A stretch of 64,000 bases of DNA from an uncultured Clostridia bacterium (GCA_937900415.1 CALCEY010000014.1:1-64000); one strand, 5' to 3'; shown: positions 28,364 to 36,780, counted from the stretch's first letter. A program made the numbers and translations. The notes: generated by a model not told the origin, from the sequence alone.

Positions 28364-28903
28364 ATGTATCATGTTGAAATTTTTGAAAGAGAAATAAAAA
28401 TTGAAGAATACGTAAGAGATTATGTCAACGTTGACGAATTTATCGAATATTGTAAGGAGTGTCCCAACTATGCTGAAGCATGGTCGTGTCCTCCTTTCGA
28501 CTTTTCCGCCGAAGAATATTGGAAGAGGTTTTCGAGACTTTACCTGACGGCGAGGAAGATTATTTTTGACGAAAAAACAGATTTGAACGGGGCGCTTGAG
28601 ATAATGCAGGAGGTAAAGAGCGATATGAGCCGTACGCTTTATGAGCTGGAAGAGAGGAATCCGGGCTCGGTCAGCCTCAGCGCAGGAAGTTGCAGCTTAT
28701 GCAAAAGAGAAGGTTTTGAAGGTTGTGCCAGACACGAAGGAAAGCCTTGCAGGCATCCTAAGCTTATGAGATATTCAATAGAATCCATCGGAGGGAACGT
28801 AGGCCTGACTGTGAGCAAGCTGATGGGGATAGATCTTGAGTGGATTACGGAAGGAGAGGTTCCGTCGTATTTTGTACTCGTAGGAGGCCTTTTGAAAAAA
28901 TGA
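28364..28903 (+). CDS. DUF2284 cysteine-rich metal-binding protein
   Basis: This 179-residue protein carries the cysteine pattern of the DUF2284 family: CKECPNYAEAWSCPPF near the N-terminus, then CSLCKREGFEGCARHEGKPCRHP. The latter block resembles sites that hold an iron-sulfur cluster or another metal. The conserved C-terminal part (SIESIGGNVGLTVSKL) is also present. The family is widespread in anaerobes; no function is established that I can name. AAGGAG precedes the ATG. It is divergent from the degenerate amidohydrolase and is followed by a terminator. Confidence 0.85.
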   Translation: MYHVEIFEREIKIEEYVRDYVNVDEFIEYCKECPNYAEAWSCPPFDFSAEEYWKRFSRLYLTARKIIFDEKTDLNGALEIMQEVKSDMSRTLYELEERNPGSVSLSAGSCSLCKREGFEGCARHEGKPCRHPKLMRYSIESIGGNVGLTVSKLMGIDLEWITEGEVPSYFVLVGGLLKK

Positions 28904-28904
28904 T

Positions 28905-28928
28905 AAAAGCTCCTGGTTCTGAGCTTTT
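28905..28928 (+). terminator. Terminator after the DUF2284 gene
   Basis: AAAAGCTC (28905-28912) pairs with GAGCTTTT (28921-28928). ACTTTTTATCTTTT follows. Confidence 0.7.
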
Positions 28929-28958
28929 ACTTTTTATCTTTTACCTTTTACCTTTTAC
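28924..28958. repeat. CTTTTAC heptamer repeat
   Basis: Five consecutive 7-base units CTTTTAC, the second degenerate (TTTTTAT). They lie between the DUF2284 terminator and the MATE gene. The arms of the terminator run into the first unit. Confidence 0.8.
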
Positions 28959-29033
28959 TTTCTTAAGGGCGATATATCGGTTCTGAGAAGTCAGATTCCT
29001 AATAATATATTATTATAGAAAGAAGGGATTTTC

Positions 29034-30434
29034 TTGAGCGGTATTTTACATGGCGCAATGTCACAGGAAGAGAAATATCAGATGATGACGGAAACTCCCA
29101 TACCTAAGCTTATCGGACGTTTGGCGGTTCCAACCATAATAAGTATGTTGGTGACTTCCTTTTATAATATGGCCGATACTTTTTTTGTCGGAAAAATAGA
29201 TACCAGTGCGACGGCAGCTGTGGGCATAGTCTTTCCTGTGATGGCGATGATACAGGCCTTGGGATTTTTTTGCGGTCACGGCTCCGGAAATTCAATTTCA
29301 AGAAAGCTTGGCTCAAAAGATATTAAGGCTGCGGAAGAGCTGGCGGCCACGGGATTTTTCTGCGCAATGATATTGGGCGTGGTCATAATGCTTTTGGGGT
29401 TGGGATTTTTAAGGCCCCTTTCCTTGGCGCTGGGCTCTACGGAAACGATTCTGCCCTATACGAGGGATTATCTTGGAATCATACTTATAGGTGCTCCGTA
29501 TATGACGGCGCAGATGGTGCTCAATAATCAGATGAGGTATCAGGGAAATGCTTTTTTCTCTATGATAGGAGTTACGGCCGGGGCTGTTTTGAATATAGCT
29601 TTAGACCCTCTTTTTATCTTTGTCTTTGATATGGGAATATCGGGAGCGGCGATAGCTACTGTTTTAAGCCAGCTTGTAAGCTTTGCTCTTCTGCTGGCGG
29701 GTATACGTCTTTCCAATTGTATTCCTATTCGTATAAGAAATATAAAATTTTCATCGCTGAGGCTGAGGGAAATAGTGGGAGGAGGACTGCCTTCTCTATT
29801 TCGTCAGGGTCTTTCCAGTCTGGCGACGATTACTCTCAATGTTGCGGCCAATCCTTTCGGCGACGCAGCTATTGCGGCCATGTCGGTGGTCAGCCGTATA
29901 ACGATGTTTGCAGGCTCCGCCGTAATTGGTTTCGGACAGGGGTTTCAGCCTGTTTGCGGCTTTAACTACGGTGCGAAAAAATTTGAAAGGGTCAGGGAAT
30001 CATTTTGGTTTTGCGTTAAGCTATCTACTGTATTTTTGATAGCGGCATCTGTTTTAGGAGCTGTATTTTCAAGCCGGCTTATAGGGGTTTTCAGAGCGGA
30101 CGCTGATGTTGTAGATATAGGCAGCCTGGCTTTACGTTTTCAATGTCTTACTTTTCCTCTGATAGGCTGGATAACTCTTAATAACATGATGATGCAGACT
30201 ACAGGAAAGACATTTTACGCAACGATTTTAGCCGCCTCGCGCCAGGGTGTGTTTTTTATACCGGCGCTGCTGATTTTGCCGCATTTTTTTGGTCTCGTAG
30301 GAATTCAGGCTGCACAGGCAGCGGCCGACGCTTGTGCTTTTGCAATAACCATGGTTATTTATTTTCTGGCGATGAAACATATGGATGAGGAGATGAACAG
30401 CCATGAGGCCGTTTCACGTCTGACAGGCAGATGA
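29034..30434 (+). CDS. MATE-family efflux transporter
   Basis: A 466-residue membrane protein with about twelve hydrophobic helices, of the MATE/NorM-DinF type that exports drugs or metabolites with sodium or protons. Typical stretches are LAVPTIISMLVTSFYNMADTFFVG, GAVLNIALDPLFIFVF and GFGQGFQPVCGFNYGAKK. I start it at TTG 29034, which has AAGGGA about 6 bases upstream. An ATG at 29058 is the alternative. A short heptamer repeat lies 75 bases upstream. The substrate is unknown. A nested-hairpin terminator separates it from the convergent alr gene. Confidence 0.92.
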   Translation: MSGILHGAMSQEEKYQMMTETPIPKLIGRLAVPTIISMLVTSFYNMADTFFVGKIDTSATAAVGIVFPVMAMIQALGFFCGHGSGNSISRKLGSKDIKAAEELAATGFFCAMILGVVIMLLGLGFLRPLSLALGSTETILPYTRDYLGIILIGAPYMTAQMVLNNQMRYQGNAFFSMIGVTAGAVLNIALDPLFIFVFDMGISGAAIATVLSQLVSFALLLAGIRLSNCIPIRIRNIKFSSLRLREIVGGGLPSLFRQGLSSLATITLNVAANPFGDAAIAAMSVVSRITMFAGSAVIGFGQGFQPVCGFNYGAKKFERVRESFWFCVKLSTVFLIAASVLGAVFSSRLIGVFRADADVVDIGSLALRFQCLTFPLIGWITLNNMMMQTTGKTFYATILAASRQGVFFIPALLILPHFFGLVGIQAAQAAADACAFAITMVIYFLAMKHMDEEMNSHEAVSRLTGR

Positions 30435-30471
30435 AGCATGAGAAGAAGCTGAGGGTTTCTTTGGAAATATA

Positions 30472-30554
30472 AAAAAGAGTGTTCCGAGGTATGAAATACT
30501 TCCTTAGTTTGCAGCAATTTTACAGGAAGTTGGATTTTAAGGAACACTCTTTTT
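30472..30554. terminator. Bidirectional terminator between MATE gene and alr
   Basis: AAAAAGAGTGTTCC (30472-30485) pairs perfectly with GGAACACTCTTTTT (30541-30554). The loop contains a second stem, ACTTCCT with AGGAAGT. A and T runs lie on both outer arms. Confidence 0.85.
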
Positions 30555-30575
30555 TTCAAAATTAAGAGCTGTAAT

Positions 30576-31712
30576 CTATTTTACGTACACTTTCGGAAGT
30601 CTCTGTCCGAAAGCGCAGACTATTTCATAGCTTATGGTGCCCGTAGCTTTTGCAATGTCGTCGGCCAGGATAGTATTTTTGCCGTCGCTGCCCATGATGA
30701 TGACCTCGTCTCCTACCTTTACATCTGGAACGTCTGTAACGTCAATCATACACTGATCCATACAGATGTTTCCGGCGACGGGAGCGATACAGCCGTTGAC
30801 GAGAACTTTTGCCTGCTGTGAATAAGGCCTTGGATAACCGTCGGCATAGCCGAGCGCCAGCGTTGCTATCTTGCTTGGTCTTTCTGCAATGAACTTTCTG
30901 CCGTAACCGACAGAAAAGCCTGCGGGAACATCCTTCAGATGAACTATGTTGGCTTTTACAGACATTACGGGTTTGATAGCCAGCCTGTTTACGTCGACTT
31001 CATCGGACGGATAGCAGCCATAAAGGATAATTCCAGGACGGCATGCGTCAAAATGAATTGCCGGAAGCTCCATGATAGAAGCGCTGTTGGCAAGGGTCCT
31101 CATAGGAATATCTATTCCGGCGGCAGTTACTGCCTGATAAAATTTATTATATCTTGTTTCCTGCTGATGGGAGAAAGTTTTATCTTTAGCGTCGGCTGTA
31201 GCCATATGTGAGAACATGCCTTTTATCTTAAAGCTATTCAGAACTGCTATTTTCTTAATGTCTTCGATGGCTGCCTCAGGTTGATCGGCAAGATAGCCTA
31301 TACGTCCCATACCTGTATCTACGGCTATAAGACCGTGAATTATTTTTCCTGCTTCCCCGGCCTTTGCGTCTATAGCGGCGGCATTGGCTGAATCGCAGAC
31401 TACCGGAGTCAGATCGTATGCGACTATTGTTTCTGCGTACATGCTTGGAGTCAGGCCGAGAATTATTATCTCTTCTTTGGCGCCTGCTTCCCTTAAGGTT
31501 ACGGCCTCGTGGAGAGTGGCTACGGCAAAGGTTTTGCAGCCGTTTTCTCTGAGAATTTCTGCCACCTTGACGCTGCCGTGTCCATAAGCGTCGGCCTTTA
31601 TTACGCCGATAAGCTCTCTGTCGCCTATTTTACTTTTTATATTTTTAATGTTAAAATCGAGATTATTTAAATTGATTTCCGCCCAGGCAGGCCTTAAAGC
31701 GTTTTTATACAT
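30576..31712 (-). CDS. alr: Alanine racemase
   Basis: Alr interconverts L- and D-alanine with PLP, supplying D-alanine for peptidoglycan. The 378 residues are of normal length. The PLP lysine is in VIKADAYGHGS, and the C-terminal domain has the family stretches GYADGYPRPYS and ICMDQCMIDVTDVP. The catalytic tyrosine of the second domain is expected in the VGYGRKF region. It stands alone on the minus strand. The biosynthetic versus catabolic role cannot be told. D-alanine use elsewhere in the window (N-acyl-D-amino-acid deacylase) is a possible but unproven link. Confidence 0.95.
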   Translation of the reverse strand: MYKNALRPAWAEINLNNLDFNIKNIKSKIGDRELIGVIKADAYGHGSVKVAEILRENGCKTFAVATLHEAVTLREAGAKEEIIILGLTPSMYAETIVAYDLTPVVCDSANAAAIDAKAGEAGKIIHGLIAVDTGMGRIGYLADQPEAAIEDIKKIAVLNSFKIKGMFSHMATADAKDKTFSHQQETRYNKFYQAVTAAGIDIPMRTLANSASIMELPAIHFDACRPGIILYGCYPSDEVDVNRLAIKPVMSVKANIVHLKDVPAGFSVGYGRKFIAERPSKIATLALGYADGYPRPYSQQAKVLVNGCIAPVAGNICMDQCMIDVTDVPDVKVGDEVIIMGSDGKNTILADDIAKATGTISYEIVCAFGQRLPKVYVK

Positions 31713-31871
31713 GATTTACGCAAGCTCCTTTCCTCTTTTGCGAATTCTTTATCATCATTATATATGCCCATGGTTAAATTTTCAAGGCCAAGAAGAAATT
31801 TGAAATTATTTTATTGAACTTACGCTGCAAATAAAGTATCCTATTTAAAGACAATATATAAGGAGATGGAA

Positions 31872-33194
31872 ATGGAAAGAGACAGTTTCAGAAGCAGGAG
31901 AGGCTTTATAATAGCATGTATAGGTTCTGCTGTGGGAATGGGGAATATATGGCTGTTTCCGGCGAGAGTATCGGCGCTTGGCGGAGCGGCGTTTCTTATA
32001 CCGTATTTTATATGCGTTGCGTTAATAGGATTTACCGGCGTGGTCGGAGAGATGGCTTTCGGACGTGCGATGGGAACGGGACCGATGGGCGCGTTCGGAA
32101 TGGCCGCAGAGAGAAGAGGAAAAAGTAAAGGTTTGGGAGAAGCCTTGGCTATGGTTCCGGTACTGTGCAGCTTTGCCCTTGCAATAGGATATTCGGTAGT
32201 CGTAGGTTGGATACTGAAATATTTGTTTTCGGCAGCGGGCGGAAGTCTGTTTGCAGCTGAGGGAGTAGAAGAGCTCGGCAGCATGTTCGACGATGTTGCT
32301 TCATCCTTCGGAAACGTAGTCTGGCACATAGTCGCTTTGGCAGCAACGTTTGTCATAATGATATATGGGATTTCTTCGGGAATAGAAAAGGCCAATAAAG
32401 TTATGATGCCGCTGTTTTTTCTGATGTTTATAGGAATGGCGATATATATAGCGACTTTGCCGGGCGCTTCTGAGGGTTATAGGTATTTGACCAATCCCGA
32501 CTGGAAAGTTCTCGCCGAGCCTAAGACGTGGATATATGCGTTGGGACAGGCATTTTTCTCACTGTCTCTTGCAGGCTCAGGAACACTCGTTTACGGTTCT
32601 TACTTGAAAAAGAACGAGGATATTCCTTTCTGCGCCAGAAACGTGGCGATTTGGGATACGATGGCGGCTTTAGTTGCAGCGCTTACCATAATTCCGGCCA
32701 TGGCTACTGCCGGCCAGGAGCTTACAGGCGGCGGGCCGGGGCTTATGTTTATTTTTCTGCCTAATGTATTTCTCCAAATGCCGGGCGGAAGAATAGTAAT
32801 CGTAATATTTTTTATGGCCGTTACTTTTGCCGGAATCACTTCCCTAGTAAATCTGTTTGAAACTCCCGTTGAGGCCTTACAGAGCAAGTTCGGATTTTCG
32901 AGAAAAAAAGCAGTTGCTGTCGTAGGAATTACAGGAAGCACCGTAGCACTTTGCATAGAAGGTATAGTTTCGGGATGGATGGACGTATGCTCTATTTATC
33001 TTTGCCCGTTGGGAGCGTTGCTGGCAGCCATAATGTTCTTCTGGGTATGCGGAAAAGATTTTGTAAGAGAACAGATAGACATGGGCGCGGCAAAGAGGCT
33101 GGGAAGCTGGTACGAATGGGCCAGCAAATATGTATTCTGCGGATTGGTAGTGATTGTTCTTGTAATGGGAACAATTCTGGGAGGAATCGGTTAA
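31872..33194 (+). CDS. Second NSS-family sodium-dependent transporter
   Basis: A 440-residue NSS symporter, clearly different from the one at 12537. It opens with IGSAVGMGNIWLFPARVSALGG, the sodium-site helix, and has a NQAFFS-type segment as GQAFFSLSLAGSGTLVYG. About 11-12 hydrophobic helices are visible. I prefer ATG 31872 because AAGGAG lies 6 bases upstream; the ATG at 31866 directly abuts that site. The substrate is probably an amino acid or other small amine. The gene stands alone between alr (divergent) and the phosphoribosyltransferase, which has its own promoter. Confidence 0.9.
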   Translation: MERDSFRSRRGFIIACIGSAVGMGNIWLFPARVSALGGAAFLIPYFICVALIGFTGVVGEMAFGRAMGTGPMGAFGMAAERRGKSKGLGEALAMVPVLCSFALAIGYSVVVGWILKYLFSAAGGSLFAAEGVEELGSMFDDVASSFGNVVWHIVALAATFVIMIYGISSGIEKANKVMMPLFFLMFIGMAIYIATLPGASEGYRYLTNPDWKVLAEPKTWIYALGQAFFSLSLAGSGTLVYGSYLKKNEDIPFCARNVAIWDTMAALVAALTIIPAMATAGQELTGGGPGLMFIFLPNVFLQMPGGRIVIVIFFMAVTFAGITSLVNLFETPVEALQSKFGFSRKKAVAVVGITGSTVALCIEGIVSGWMDVCSIYLCPLGALLAAIMFFWVCGKDFVREQIDMGAAKRLGSWYEWASKYVFCGLVVIVLVMGTILGGIG

Positions 33195-33410
33195 AGTTTT
33201 TTATCGCTTCGGGACTTGGGACGTATAAAAAAGCGAAAATAATATAAAAGCGGATAAAAAGCAAACGGACTCCGAAGAACGCCTGACGGAACCCGCTTCT
33301 GACGAGAACCGGGGATTGCAGGCCTCCGGTATTTTCCGAAACAGCATGTTTTCAGAAGACAGATATTTTCCTGAGTCTGTTTTCAGGACTGCAAAGCCGG
33401 GTTTTGCATA

Positions 33411-33440
33411 CTTGCCATATGTTTTGGCAAGGAGTATAAT
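33411..33440 (+). promoter_or_regulatory. Promoter with overlapping palindromic operator
   Basis: TTGCCA (33412-33417), a 17-base spacer and a perfect TATAAT (33435-33440). A perfect inverted repeat CTTGCCA-N7-TGGCAAG (33411-33431) covers the -35 and spacer. The arrangement suggests a repressor site controlling the phosphoribosyltransferase pair. Confidence 0.7.
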
Positions 33441-33482
33441 TGTAGCGTAATTTTCTTCGGATTTAAGAAAGGAAGACACAAA

Positions 33483-34034
33483 ATGGTTTACGAAATGACT
33501 ATTGCGGGACTGAAAAGACAGCTGCCTTTGTGTAGGGTTACAGACGATTTATATATCGCTGCTTTTATAATGTTCAGCGATGTGGAGATTACTAAAGCCG
33601 CCGCTGCGGAACTTTTAAAGAAGGCTCCGGAGTTTGATATAATGATTACGGCAGAATCAAAAGGTATTCCGCTGCTGTACGAAATGAGCAGACAAGCCGG
33701 CACTAATGATTATGTTGTCGCCAGAAAAGGCCCCAAGCTTTATATGCAGGATATAATTTCGACTGACGTGGATTCAATAACTACAGACCATATTCAGACT
33801 CTGTGCATAGGAAAAAAGGAAGCCGATCAGATGAGAGGCAAAAAGGTTTTGATCGTAGATGATGTAATAAGCACCGGGGAATCATTAAAATCAATAGAGA
33901 CTCTTGTAAATCGGGTGGGCGGAAATATAGTAGGCCGGATGGCAGTGCTCGCCGAGGGAGATGCTGCGGACAGAGAAGACATCGTTTATCTGGAAAAATT
34001 GCCTGTATTTAATTCCGACGGAAGTATAAAGTAA
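33483..34034 (+). CDS. Type I phosphoribosyltransferase (adenine/xanthine PRT-like)
   Basis: This 183-residue protein has the PRPP-binding signature VLIVDDVISTGES and an upstream PRT core (MITAESKGIPLLYEMSRQ, VVARKGPKLY). The two acidic residues before STGES and the Lys-Gly loop resemble adenine phosphoribosyltransferases. A purine salvage enzyme, or a PRT-domain regulator of the PurR type, is therefore likely. No N-terminal DNA-binding domain is present, which favours the enzyme. AAGGAAG precedes the ATG. The next gene starts 4 bases after the stop. The substrate base cannot be decided from sequence. Confidence 0.8.
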   Translation: MVYEMTIAGLKRQLPLCRVTDDLYIAAFIMFSDVEITKAAAAELLKKAPEFDIMITAESKGIPLLYEMSRQAGTNDYVVARKGPKLYMQDIISTDVDSITTDHIQTLCIGKKEADQMRGKKVLIVDDVISTGESLKSIETLVNRVGGNIVGRMAVLAEGDAADREDIVYLEKLPVFNSDGSIK

Positions 34035-34038
34035 TTTC

Positions 34039-34341
34039 ATGAAAGAGATAAAGCTGATACTTGATGCGCCGTTTCACAATTATGTGGACGTAGCTGTTAT
34101 GGATTTTCCGGAAGGGAAGGACGGCCCTTGCCGCAGAAGGTGCAAAATAACCGTTGAATTTGCCGAATACGATGTGAAGCAGCTTATAAACAAGGGGCTT
34201 GATTATAACGACATAGTGAAACGTTATGAGAAGTGGATTTATGATGTCGTTAAAGCTAATCTGGCACAGGACTGGAAATGTACCGGAGGATATGACGACG
34301 TTATGAAAATAATTAAAGAGAAAATATCGGCATATTTTTAA
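34039..34341 (+). CDS. Small conserved-looking protein of unknown function
   Basis: I do not recognise this 100-residue protein. It is soluble and charged, with a cluster CRRRCKITVEFAEYDVKQL in the middle, two Trp (EKWIYDVV, QDWKCTGGYDDV) and predicted alternating strand and helix. It starts 4 bases after the phosphoribosyltransferase stop, so it is almost certainly in the same operon and translated by coupling. The positively charged CRRRC stretch could bind nucleotide or nucleic acid, but that is a guess. A terminator follows. Confidence 0.7.
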   Translation: MKEIKLILDAPFHNYVDVAVMDFPEGKDGPCRRRCKITVEFAEYDVKQLINKGLDYNDIVKRYEKWIYDVVKANLAQDWKCTGGYDDVMKIIKEKISAYF

Positions 34342-34403
34342 AGAGAAATTAAAGAATTAAAATAAAGCGAAGCATCGTCGCGAAGCATGTGCGAGCATAA
34401 AGC

Positions 34404-34439
34404 AACCCGGCGGATATAGTGAAATATATCCGTCGGGTT
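34404..34439. terminator. Bidirectional terminator between PRT operon and bioY
   Basis: AACCCGGCGGATATA (34404-34418) pairs over 15 bp with TATATCCGTCGGGTT (34425-34439), with one G-U pair. It lies between convergent genes and touches the bioY stop. Confidence 0.8.
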
Positions 34440-34969
34440 TATATTTTCAAAGCATTTGAAAGGTGCTTTGTCAGCAGAGCAGTCAATGCTATTTTTACTG
34501 CATCTCCCAAAAGAAAAGGAAACACGCAAGAAACAAGGGCTGCCCATAAGGCTGCGCCGGTTACGAACATGAACCATATGAGCCCGCAGACATAACATGC
34601 GGTCAGACCAAGAAGCATGAGAAGAAGGCGATGCTTCGTGCCTTTTTTTCGTACAGAGAGGCCGCATATGGCAGAACATAAGACATAGCCTGCTATAAAG
34701 CCTCCTGTGGGCCCGGCTAAAACTCCGACGCCTGAAGCAAATCCGGCGAACACAGGGAGTCCGAAGGCGCCCATCAGAACATATGCAGTCTGGCTCAAAA
34801 CTCCATACCTGGAACCGAGCAGAAGACCTGATATATAAGGTCCCATGAGAGCCAGATTTATCGGTATCGGCGTAAAGAAAAGACCGATATTTATCCATGA
34901 GCATATAGCAGTTATCGCTGTCATCAAGCCCGCAAGCAGAAAATTTTGAAGCTTAGCTGAGGCCTTCAT
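34439..34969 (-). CDS. bioY: Biotin transporter BioY
   Basis: BioY is the substrate-binding membrane component for biotin uptake; it works with an ECF energy module encoded elsewhere or alone. The 176 residues form about six hydrophobic helices and contain the family stretches PIPINLALMGPYISGLLLG and GPTGGFIAGYVL. The ATG overlaps the birA stop as TAATG, so the two are co-translated. No bioA, bioB, bioD or bioF gene is in the window, which suggests reliance on imported biotin. Control by BirA at the upstream palindrome is likely. Confidence 0.93.
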   Translation of the reverse strand: MKASAKLQNFLLAGLMTAITAICSWINIGLFFTPIPINLALMGPYISGLLLGSRYGVLSQTAYVLMGAFGLPVFAGFASGVGVLAGPTGGFIAGYVLCSAICGLSVRKKGTKHRLLLMLLGLTACYVCGLIWFMFVTGAALWAALVSCVFPFLLGDAVKIALTALLTKHLSNALKI

Positions 34970-35967
34970 TATATGACGTCCTTTCTTACAGTGACCTCTC
35001 CGCTGGTTACTGTGGCCATTTCTCTGGCGTGGCGTCCTTCCATATATTCTACCACCAGACCGCCATTTTCGTCTATGTCGATGGCTCGTGCTTTGATGCC
35101 CGTACCTCCGTGCTCGGGAAGCGCGCTGTAGGATGAGCCGTACAGTAAAATCTGCTTGCCTAAAATCATAGAACGAGATTTGTATTCCATGAGAAGCTTC
35201 CTTTTGTCAAAATTATTTATGAGGGAAAAGATGTTATTTATTATAGAGGCAGCCAGCTGACTGCGACTGAATTCCTTTTTGGGATTCTCGATGAAGGCGG
35301 CTTTGTCTTTTAACTCGTCAGGGAATCTCTGTAAAAAGCAGTTTATTCCTATTCCGATTATGATTTTATCCATGGTTCCTGATTCCAGATTGCTCTCTGC
35401 TTCCGTTAAAATTCCGCATACTTTTTTTTCGCTCATGTATATATCGTTTACCCATTTGATTTTCGGCCCTACCCCGGCTACTTCTTCAAAGGCTTGACAT
35501 ACTGCCAGCGCAGAGATGGTAGTAATGAGCATTGCCTTGCTTATTTCAAAGTCCGGCCTGAAAACTACGGACATGTAAAGACCCGACGCAGGAGGAGAGT
35601 AAAAGGAACGTCCCATTCTGCCTCTTCCTTTTGTCTGCTCGTCTGCCAATATTATATGAGGACATGAAAGTTTCTCTATTTCCTTAGCGTAATCGTTCGT
35701 AGAACCTATCTTATCGAAAACGTGTACCTTGCATGGGAAAGATACGTTTTCCCGTATGTATTCTTCTGAAAGAAGGTCGCTTATCTGTGAAAGACGGTAT
35801 CCGACGCCGGATTTGCTGTCTATATTAAACCCTTGCTCCTGAAGTTTCTTGATTGCTTTCCATACGGAGTTACGGGAAACGTTTAAAATGTCCGCCAGTT
35901 CCTGACCGGAAACGTATTGGCTGCCTCGTTGATTGAATATTTCCAATATTTTTAGTTTTGTAGACAT
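34969..35967 (-). CDS. birA: Bifunctional biotin-protein ligase / biotin repressor
   Basis: BirA attaches biotin to carboxylases and, when biotin is plentiful, represses biotin genes. The 332 residues show an N-terminal winged helix (about 1-60, ELADILNVSRNSVWKAIKKLQEQG), which marks the regulatory type. The ligase domain has GRGRMG (114-119) and SFYSPPASGLYMSVVF, with KWVNDIYM and an SH3-like end. It is the first gene of birA-bioY, and the operon promoter carries a palindrome. The pair therefore looks autoregulated. Confidence 0.95.
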   Translation of the reverse strand: MSTKLKILEIFNQRGSQYVSGQELADILNVSRNSVWKAIKKLQEQGFNIDSKSGVGYRLSQISDLLSEEYIRENVSFPCKVHVFDKIGSTNDYAKEIEKLSCPHIILADEQTKGRGRMGRSFYSPPASGLYMSVVFRPDFEISKAMLITTISALAVCQAFEEVAGVGPKIKWVNDIYMSEKKVCGILTEAESNLESGTMDKIIIGIGINCFLQRFPDELKDKAAFIENPKKEFSRSQLAASIINNIFSLINNFDKRKLLMEYKSRSMILGKQILLYGSSYSALPEHGGTGIKARAIDIDENGGLVVEYMEGRHAREMATVTSGEVTVRKDVI

Positions 35968-35999
35968 GATTTGTACCTCGATTTTAAATTATCCTACTA

Positions 36000-36039
36000 T
36001 CTGATTTAATATATTATATTAAACAGATGCTGATGTCAA
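36000..36039 (-). promoter_or_regulatory. birA-bioY promoter with palindromic operator
   Basis: On the minus strand a perfect TTGACA (36034-36039) is followed by 17 bases and TAATAT (36011-36016). A near-perfect inverted repeat with TCTG and TTTAATATA half-sites spans 36000-36027 and covers the -10 box. Position and the regulatory type of BirA suggest a BirA operator. The sequence differs from the TTGTAAACC-type sites known in other Bacillota. Confidence 0.7.
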
Positions 36040-36137
36040 CCAATAGCGTTGAAACGGGTGACAAAACTGGGAACCGGGTTTAAGGTGAAAGATTGGTGAA
36101 AAATGTAAGGTGTCTTTATTTTAAGCGAGCTGTGTGT

Positions 36138-36391
36138 TATAATGTCCGCATAGATTATATTACCCGGCTTCGCCGCAGGGAAGCGGCCATTGAAACGCCG
36201 CTTAACCTGACCGGAGGGCATTATAATGTCCGCATAGATTATATTACCCGGCTTCGCCGCAGGGAAGCGGCCATTGAAACGCCGCTTGACTGACCGGAGG
36301 GCGCTAAAATGTCCGCATAGATTGTATTCAACCGGCGTTGCCGCAGGGAAGCGGCCATTGAAACGCCACTTAACCTGACCGGAGGGCGCTA
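36138..36391. repeat. Three tandem 83-84-bp repeats with internal stem
   Basis: Three near-identical units start at AATGTCCGCA at 36141, 36225 and 36308. Each carries TGTCCGCATAGATT, a CCGGC segment, GCCGCAGGGAAGCGGCC and a stem AAGCGGC-N9-GCCGCTT, ending CTGACCGGAGGGC. The third unit is the most diverged. Composition is GC-richer than the surroundings. A possible decayed fourth unit follows (GGCTCCGCCG near 36418). The spacing change from 84 to 83 breaks any reading frame, so they are not coding. Confidence 0.88.
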
Positions 36392-36549
36392 AAATGAACC
36401 CAAAATAATATTGTCAGGCTCCGCCGTATGTGGGATTCATTGAGTAACCGCTGATATAACTGCTTTATAATTGGTTGAAACGCATGTCGGAAAATGTAGT
36501 ATCAGAAATTATACGGCTATGAAGAAATCCTTTGTACTAAAGCAAGGTG

Positions 36550-36580
36550 CGGCAAGCCATCATAATTTTTGCGCTTGCCG
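36550..36580. other. Hairpin between tandem repeats and CNNM gene
   Basis: CGGCAAGC (36550-36557) pairs perfectly with GCTTGCCG (36573-36580). No T-run follows. It is part of a 480-base stretch (36392-36872) without a gene. Confidence 0.5.
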
Positions 36581-36632
36581 GTTCGCAGGTGAAACGATGG
36601 CCTGTAACTGTCTTTTCAGGGAATTAAAATAA

Positions 36633-36780
36633 CCCGCCGTATCTCGGGGAAAAGAGCGACGAGTTTCGACCGGAAAGATGGGAGGCGGCTCGAGGAAGGA
36701 AGCTTTTCACTGTTTCAGGCGGAAATAGCGCCGGCGGTTCAGACAGCTTTTAATTTTCCGCTGTTCGTCAATACGGCGGG
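36633..36780 (+). ncRNA. Candidate structured leader RNA upstream of the CNNM/CorC gene
   Basis: CCCGCCGTAT (36633-36642) is perfectly complementary to ATACGGCGGG (36771-36780) and would close a fold of about 150 nt. The enclosed sequence is GC- and purine-rich with further short stems. It ends about 90 bases before the TTG start of the CNNM/CorC gene. It does not match the M-box, NiCo, SAM, TPP, glycine or c-di-GMP riboswitch consensus as I know them. It could be a leader or independent RNA; coding is unlikely. Confidence 0.35.

Noticed and set aside
36093..36293. 66-codon frame through the 84-bp repeats
   Set aside because: It exists only because the first two units are 84 bases apart; the third unit is shifted by one base and the frame breaks.
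36138..36391. CRISPR array
   Set aside because: The units are 83-84 bp and contiguous, with no repeat-spacer alternation and no cas genes in the window.
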